Source: Microvirga sp. VF16 | GTDB lineage: Bacteria; Pseudomonadota; Alphaproteobacteria; Rhizobiales; Beijerinckiaceae | Direction of reading: 5' to 3' | Length of the DNA stretch: 64,000 nt | NCBI RefSeq assembly: GCF_016864375.1 | Contig: NZ_CP069354.1 | Location: 1,984,001 to 2,048,000, forward strand | Shown: positions 59,680 to 64,000 of the stretch, in pieces | Layout of the letters: each line of letters opens with the position of its first letter | Numbering within the stretch: position 1 is the first letter of the stretch | Made by a program: the position numbers and the translations under genes | The notes under the pieces: generated by a model | What the model was told of the DNA's origin: nothing | Seen by the model: only the letters and a program-made list of their open reading frames with translations | The model's database searches: none

Positions 59680-60414
59680 GTGTCGAACCTGCGAGACAGC
59701 CTGACCGTTCAATTCCATCCCGACAGCGGCTCCGACCCCGTGGAATGGCTCATCACGGATGGCCTTGTCGGCTATGAGGAGGCAGTGGCCTTCATGGAAG
59801 CGCGCGCCGAGGCGATCGCTGCGGGTGACGCGCGGGAGCTGGTCTGGCTCGTGGAGCATCCGCCGCTTTATACGGCGGGGACTTCCGCTAAGCCGGCGGA
59901 CCTCGTGGAACCTGACCGCTTTCCCGTTCATCAGACGGGGCGGGGAGGGCAATACACCTATCACGGCCCCGGGCAGCGGGTGGCTTATGTAATGCTCGAT
60001 CTCAAGCGCCGCGCTCCGGATCTGCGTCGCTATGTGACCGCCCTGGAGGCCTGGCTCATCGCGACGCTGGATGCCTTCAACATCCGCGGCGAGCGGCGGG
60101 AGGATCGGGTCGGCGTGTGGGTGCGCAGGCCTGACAAGGGCGAGACTGCCGAGGACAAGATCGCCGCCATCGGAATCCGCGTCCGCCGCTGGGCCACCTT
60201 TCACGGCATCAGCCTGAACGTGGACCCGGATCTCTCGCATTTTTCCGGCATCGTTCCCTGCGGCGTGACCCAGCACGGGGTGACGAGCCTTGTCGATCTC
60301 GGGATCCCCGTCACGATGCCGGAGGTCGATGCGGCGATGCGCAAGGCTTTCGAGGAGATCTTCGGGCCGACGGAGCGGGTAAACGGACCGTTGCTCTTGA
60401 GCCACGGCGTCTAG
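59680..60414 (+). CDS. lipB: Octanoyltransferase LipB
   Basis: This protein of about 244 residues moves octanoyl from ACP to lipoyl domains. It has the [12 protein letters not shown] motif, catalytic Lys160 ([10 protein letters not shown]) and Cys194 (GIVPCGV). The GTG at 59680 has AAGGTGA upstream and gives the usual length. A TTG at 59611 would add 23 residues. It is divergent from tRNA-Leu. Confidence 0.93.
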   Translation: MSNLRDSLTVQFHPDSGSDPVEWLITDGLVGYEEAVAFMEARAEAIAAGDARELVWLVEHPPLYTAGTSAKPADLVEPDRFPVHQTGRGGQYTYHGPGQRVAYVMLDLKRRAPDLRRYVTALEAWLIATLDAFNIRGERREDRVGVWVRRPDKGETAEDKIAAIGIRVRRWATFHGISLNVDPDLSHFSGIVPCGVTQHGVTSLVDLGIPVTMPEVDAAMRKAFEEIFGPTERVNGPLLLSHGV

Positions 60415-60503
60415 GTTTTTCACAGCGGATACGGCAAGGCTTCTCCCCAAGACCGCTTCATGCTCTAAGCTGGAGCAATCGGCTGATCATTGGCGGAACT
60501 TCC

Positions 60504-60881
60504 ATGCAACGTGCCCTTCTCGCTTCCCTCGTCGCCCTGGCCGCCTCGGCCTGCGCCGTCCGGCCTGCGCCGACGGAACTCGTCAAGATCGTCGATTCGC
60601 CTGCGGATGTGCTGGCTTGTACGCGCCTCGCCGAGGTCAGTCCCGTCACGCCGACGACGCCGGGAACCCACAGGCCCGTCGATATCGGCTTCGGCGTGAC
60701 CCTCGGCCGTTCCACCTTCGGCTACGCCACCGAGGATATGCTCCAGGCGACCGTCGCGCTCGGCGGCACGCATCTCTACCTGCAGCAGGTCTCCCATGAC
60801 TGGTCGCTTGTGCGCGGCATCGCCTACCGTTGCGGACCCGGCGTGGTGCGCGAAGAGGCAGTCATTCGTGCGAAAGGCTGA
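60504..60881 (+). CDS. Small lipoprotein of unknown function
   Basis: This 125-residue protein begins with a lipoprotein signal peptide and lipobox LAASAC (Cys17). The rest is beta-rich, with DVLACTRLAEVSP, GTHLYLQQVSHDWSLVRGIAY and two further cysteines that may pair. No family name is recognised with confidence. It resembles DUF4156-type lipoproteins only loosely. It lies 110 bases before mccB. Confidence 0.65.
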   Translation: MQRALLASLVALAASACAVRPAPTELVKIVDSPADVLACTRLAEVSPVTPTTPGTHRPVDIGFGVTLGRSTFGYATEDMLQATVALGGTHLYLQQVSHDWSLVRGIAYRCGPGVVREEAVIRAKG

Positions 60882-60991
60882 CGTGACCTTCTGCTGAAGC
60901 CAGTTGCGCGGGCTCCTCGGTTCTAGGTACTGACGGTGAGGCTCTCCGGCTCGCCGCCGCGAAGGAGCCAGGAACAAGGGAGACCTGCGCC

Positions 60992-62599
60992 GTGCCCGTC
61001 ATCGCCACCTCTGCCGATCTGACATCGGAAACCGCGCGGGCGAACCGTGCCGCCTGGGCCGAAATCGCCCAGGAACTCCAGTCCAAGCGGCAGTCGGTCG
61101 CCGAGGGTGGCCCAGCCAAGGCGCGGGAGCGGCATCTGGCCCGCGGCAAGCTCCTGCCGCGCGAGCGGGTGATGCGCCTCCTCGACCCCGGCGCCCCGTT
61201 CCTGGAGCTTGGCTCGCTCGCCGCTCACGGCATGTATGAGGACGCGATTCATGGTGCCGGCATCATCACCGGCATCGGGCGCGTCGAAGGCCGCGAGGTC
61301 ATGATCGTCTGCAACGACTCGACGATCAAAGGCGGCACCTACTATCCGATGACGGTGAAGAAGCATCTGCGCGCCCAGGAAGTGGCGCGCGAGAATCGTC
61401 TGCCCTGCATCTATCTCGTCGATTCGGGCGGTGCGAACCTGCCGCACCAGACCGAGGTGTTCCCCGACCGCGAGCATTTCGGCCGCATCTTCTACAACCA
61501 GGCGACCCTGTCTTCGCTCGGCATCCCGCAGATCGCCTGCGTCATGGGTTCGTGCACGGCGGGCGGCGCCTATGTGCCGGCGATGTCCGACGAGACGATC
61601 ATCGTGCGCCGTCAGGGCACCATCTTCCTCGGCGGCCCGCCCCTGGTGAAGGCGGCGACGGGCGAGGTGGTGTCGGCGGAGGATCTCGGCGGCGCGGAGG
61701 TGCATGCCCGGCAATCCGGCGTGGCGGATCACTACGCCACCGACGACGTTCATGCTCTCGCCATCGCGCGTCGCATCGTCGGCACGCTGAACACCCGCAA
61801 GAGCATCGACATCGACATTTCCGATCCCGTCGAGCCGAAATATGCCATCGCCGATCTCGACGCGATCGTGCCGACCGATCTCAAGAAGCAGTATGACATC
61901 CGCGAGGTGATCGCGCGCCTCGTCGACGGTTCCGAGTTCGACGAGTTCAAGCGCCTTTATGGCACGACGCTGGTAACAGGCTTTGCCCGGATCTGGGGCA
62001 TGCCGGTCGGCATCATCGCCAATAACGGCATCCTGTTCTCGGAGAGCGCACAGAAGGGCGCGCATTTCATCGAGCTGTGCTGCCAGCGGCGCATCCCGCT
62101 GCTCTTCCTGCAGAATATCTCCGGCTTCATGGTCGGGCGCCAGTACGAGGCGGGCGGTATCGCCAAGGATGGCGCGAAGCTGGTGACCGCGGTGGCCTGC
62201 GCTCAGGTGCCGAAGATCACGCTTCTGGTCGGCGGTTCCTTCGGTGCCGGCAATTACGGCATGTGCGGCCGCGCCTATTCCCCGCGCTTCCTCTTCACCT
62301 GGCCGAACTCGCGCATTTCGGTGATGGGCGGCGAGCAGGCGGCAAGCGTCCTCGCCACCGTGCGGCGCGACAATATCGAGGCCGAGGGCAAGGCCTGGAG
62401 CACGGAGGAAGAAGAGACCTTCAAGACGCCGATTCGCGACAAGTACGAGAAAGAGGGCTCGCCCTATTACGCCACCGCGCGGCTGTGGGACGACGGCATC
62501 ATCCTGCCCTCCGAGACGCGCCGTGTGCTGGCGCTCGCCTTCTCGGCTGCACTGAACGCTCCCGTGCCCGAGACCAGGTTCGGCGTGTTCAGGATGTAA
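60992..62599 (+). CDS. mccB: Methylcrotonyl-CoA carboxylase beta subunit
   Basis: This 535-residue carboxyltransferase acts on 3-methylcrotonyl-CoA in leucine breakdown. It has [18 protein letters not shown], the diagnostic [56 protein letters not shown] and [14 protein letters not shown]. It starts at GTG 60992 after AAGGGAG. Its length separates it from the 510-residue PccB. The biotin subunit (mccA) is not in the window and would usually be close by. Confidence 0.94.
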   Translation: MPVIATSADLTSETARANRAAWAEIAQELQSKRQSVAEGGPAKARERHLARGKLLPRERVMRLLDPGAPFLELGSLAAHGMYEDAIHGAGIITGIGRVEGREVMIVCNDSTIKGGTYYPMTVKKHLRAQEVARENRLPCIYLVDSGGANLPHQTEVFPDREHFGRIFYNQATLSSLGIPQIACVMGSCTAGGAYVPAMSDETIIVRRQGTIFLGGPPLVKAATGEVVSAEDLGGAEVHARQSGVADHYATDDVHALAIARRIVGTLNTRKSIDIDISDPVEPKYAIADLDAIVPTDLKKQYDIREVIARLVDGSEFDEFKRLYGTTLVTGFARIWGMPVGIIANNGILFSESAQKGAHFIELCCQRRIPLLFLQNISGFMVGRQYEAGGIAKDGAKLVTAVACAQVPKITLLVGGSFGAGNYGMCGRAYSPRFLFTWPNSRISVMGGEQAASVLATVRRDNIEAEGKAWSTEEEETFKTPIRDKYEKEGSPYYATARLWDDGIILPSETRRVLALAFSAALNAPVPETRFGVFRM

Positions 62600-62608
62600 T
62601 CCGCCGGC

Positions 62609-63010
62609 TTAAGGCGCTACCTTGCGGCGGGATGGCTTACCCGCCGTATTGGCCTTCTGCCGGTCCAGCCTTTCGTTCTGCGCGTGCAAAGCCTCAGCTT
62701 CGGCGAGGGCTTTTTCGACCTCTTCATCGATGCGCCGATACTTCTCGTCCTCGATCTGCTGTTGCGCTTCCTCGACCGCGCCGACCGCATAGCCGGACAG
62801 CCCGGTTGGGTCGAACGAGCTTGCGAGGTTCAGCGCGGCTGATGTCATGCGGTGCTTGGCCTGGGTCTGCTGCGCGTCAGCGATCGCGGCAAGGGCGCCC
62901 GATCCCTCGGCTTCCTGCGGCATTGCAGGAGCCGCTGTCTGGGTGCAGGCGGCCAGGAGCGGAAGCATCGCAAGGACCAGACCAAAGGAAGTGAGACGCC
63001 GGGGAGCCAT
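62609..63010 (-). CDS. Small lipoprotein with coiled-coil tail
   Basis: This protein of 133 residues has a signal peptide with lipobox LLAAC (Cys22). Then comes a helical region with GSGALAAIADAQQTQ and a glutamate-rich coiled coil, EVEKALAEAEALHAQNERLD, and a basic tail. It may be an outer-membrane or peptidoglycan-linked protein. The family is not recognised. A start at 63034 is also possible. It is divergent from the PCMT gene. Confidence 0.7.
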   Translation of the reverse strand: MAPRRLTSFGLVLAMLPLLAACTQTAAPAMPQEAEGSGALAAIADAQQTQAKHRMTSAALNLASSFDPTGLSGYAVGAVEEAQQQIEDEKYRRIDEEVEKALAEAEALHAQNERLDRQKANTAGKPSRRKVAP

Positions 63011-63087
63011 TGGCAGATTCCTGAAAAGCCCCATTTATCATGGGCGCGATCCTTGGAGGCCTCTCCAAACGGAGGGGAGGGCTGACA

Positions 63088-63936
63088 GTGACCATGAAGG
63101 ATGGGACCGGTGCCTACGCGTCCGAGAAGGCGCGAGGCTTCTACGCGTCTCAGGTCATGAACCTGGCCGGCGTCGAAAATCGCCGGATCAGGGATGCCTT
63201 CGCAGAGGTCGTTCGCGAAGCCTTTCTGCCGCCCCCGCCATGGGCGGTCATCAGCATGGGTGTCGCGAGGCGGACCTCTGACGTCGCCGAGATTTACAAC
63301 AACGTCCTCGTCGCCATCGATTCCGAGCGCGGCATCAACAATGGCGAGCCAGCCCTCCATGCAGCCTGGATCGATGCGGTCGATCCGCAGCCTGGCGAGA
63401 CCGTGATCCATGTGGGTGCGGGGACCGGCTACTATACTGCCATCCTGGCGCTTCTCGTGCAGCCGGACGGGCATGTCGAAGCGTTCGAGTACGAAGCCGA
63501 TCTGGCCGCCCAGGCGGCGAGAAACCTGACCCCTTATCCCAATGTGACCGTCCACGCGGCCTCCGCCTTCGGCCGGGTCTTGCCGAATGCCGACATCGTT
63601 TACGTCAATGCGGGTGCCATCGCCCCCGATGTGCAATGGTTGCGGGCACTCAATCCGGGAGGGCGGCTGATCTTTCCCTGGCAGCCGCACAAGGGCTGGG
63701 GGCCGGCGCTCCTCGTGACGCGCCGGGAGAGGGGATTCAGCGCGCACTCGCTCATGACGGTCGGGTTCATCTCGTGCAGCGGCACGACCGAGAAAATCTC
63801 GGTAGCAAACCTGCCGACCGAGGCCGACCTTGCGGACGTTCGCTCCGTCTGGATCAGGAGCGAACGATCTCCCGACGCGAACGCCATCGCGGTCTACGAC
63901 GATGTCTGGTTCTCGTCTGAAGCGGTGGAGTCCTGA
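63088..63936 (+). CDS. PCMT-like SAM-dependent methyltransferase
   Basis: This protein of about 282 residues has SAM motif I VIHVGAGTGYYTAI and later IVYVNAGAIAPDVQWL and LNPGGRLIFPWQ, as in protein-L-isoaspartate methyltransferases. It is longer than classic Pcm (about 210 residues), and its N-terminal half is different. The GTG at 63088 lies 7 bases after GGAGGGGAGG and is preferred to ATG 63094. The substrate is unproven. Its stop lies in a long hairpin. Confidence 0.8.
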   Translation: MTMKDGTGAYASEKARGFYASQVMNLAGVENRRIRDAFAEVVREAFLPPPPWAVISMGVARRTSDVAEIYNNVLVAIDSERGINNGEPALHAAWIDAVDPQPGETVIHVGAGTGYYTAILALLVQPDGHVEAFEYEADLAAQAARNLTPYPNVTVHAASAFGRVLPNADIVYVNAGAIAPDVQWLRALNPGGRLIFPWQPHKGWGPALLVTRRERGFSAHSLMTVGFISCSGTTEKISVANLPTEADLADVRSVWIRSERSPDANAIAVYDDVWFSSEAVES

Positions 63937-63973
63937 CCGAACAGGGCCGGAATGGATCCGGCCCTGTTCGGTC
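63935..63973. terminator. 17-bp perfect hairpin at the PCMT stop
   Basis: 63935-63951 pairs perfectly with 63957-63973 around the loop ATGGA, and overlaps the stop codon. It could end transcription, although the T-run is poor. Confidence 0.6.
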
Positions 63974-63984
63974 ATCTAAAGGCT

Positions 63985-64000
63985 AGAGCATCGGACCCAA
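63985..64000. repeat. Start of a family C palindrome, cut by the window end
   Basis: AGAGCATCGGACCCAA matches the start of the palindrome at 56553 and is cut off at the window end. Confidence 0.5.

Overview
The window comes from a GC-rich alphaproteobacterium of the Hyphomicrobiales (Rhizobiales), most like Methylobacteriaceae such as Microvirga or Methylobacterium. This rests on ribosomal protein types, the order rpsL-rpsG-fusA-tuf-S10-spc-alpha, a short-LID adenylate kinase, HWE kinase and ATP12 genes, and several families of intergenic palindromes common in that order. The genus is an inference. No species call is possible without a search.

Bases 1-22800 hold the core expression block. 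The end of rpoC (1-345) has its own terminator. Unlike the usual direct rpoC-rpsL arrangement, it is followed by about 2.7 kb of accessory DNA: a SnoaL-like protein, a possible 39-residue membrane peptide and a TTG-started glycosyltransferase on the minus strand. Then come rpsL, rpsG, fusA, tuf, the S10 genes (rpsJ to rpsQ), the spc genes (rplN to secY, adk) and the alpha genes (rpsM, rpsK, rpoA, rplQ). Between adk and rpsM lies a 1.1-kb AT-richer insert with a frameshifted minus-strand DUF6968-like gene. The operon appears to restart at rpsM from a new promoter. rpmJ is not in the cluster.

Bases 22800-36300 carry housekeeping and stress genes: a periplasmic Do/DegP protease, rarA, a TPR protein, crcB, an RluA-type pseudouridine synthase, two GNAT proteins, an FtsH paralogue with an altered pore loop, an orphan HWE histidine kinase, a HAD phosphatase, ATP12 and small lipoproteins. 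Between the two GNAT genes is a gene-free segment framed by two copies of one palindromic repeat. It has a near-consensus promoter on the minus strand abutted by an alphaproteobacterial LexA box. It may encode an undescribed SOS-controlled RNA and is the most interesting signal in the window.

Bases 36300-46050 hold propionyl-CoA carboxylase (pccB, pccA). Between the two subunits lie an overlapping OpgC/SGNH-hydrolase pair, a Cds1-like cysteine desulfhydrase, an MhqD/MhqO-like pair and an unknown 137-residue protein. At 46255-47779 an IS110-family element (probably IS1111 group) sits inside an intergenic palindrome, and its long non-coding end is where a bridge RNA would be expected.

Bases 47800-64000 contain small metabolic genes (GGCT, acylphosphatase, rhodanese, DUF599, DUF3253, YdcF, RraA-like, GST), isovaleryl-CoA dehydrogenase, a three-module RTX protein, a GH25 lysozyme-like lipoprotein, MgtE, tRNA-Leu(GAG), LipB, the methylcrotonyl-CoA carboxylase beta subunit, two lipoproteins and a PCMT-like methyltransferase. 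ivd and mccB belong to leucine breakdown and pccA/pccB to propionyl-CoA assimilation, so acyl-CoA catabolism is a shared theme of the second half.
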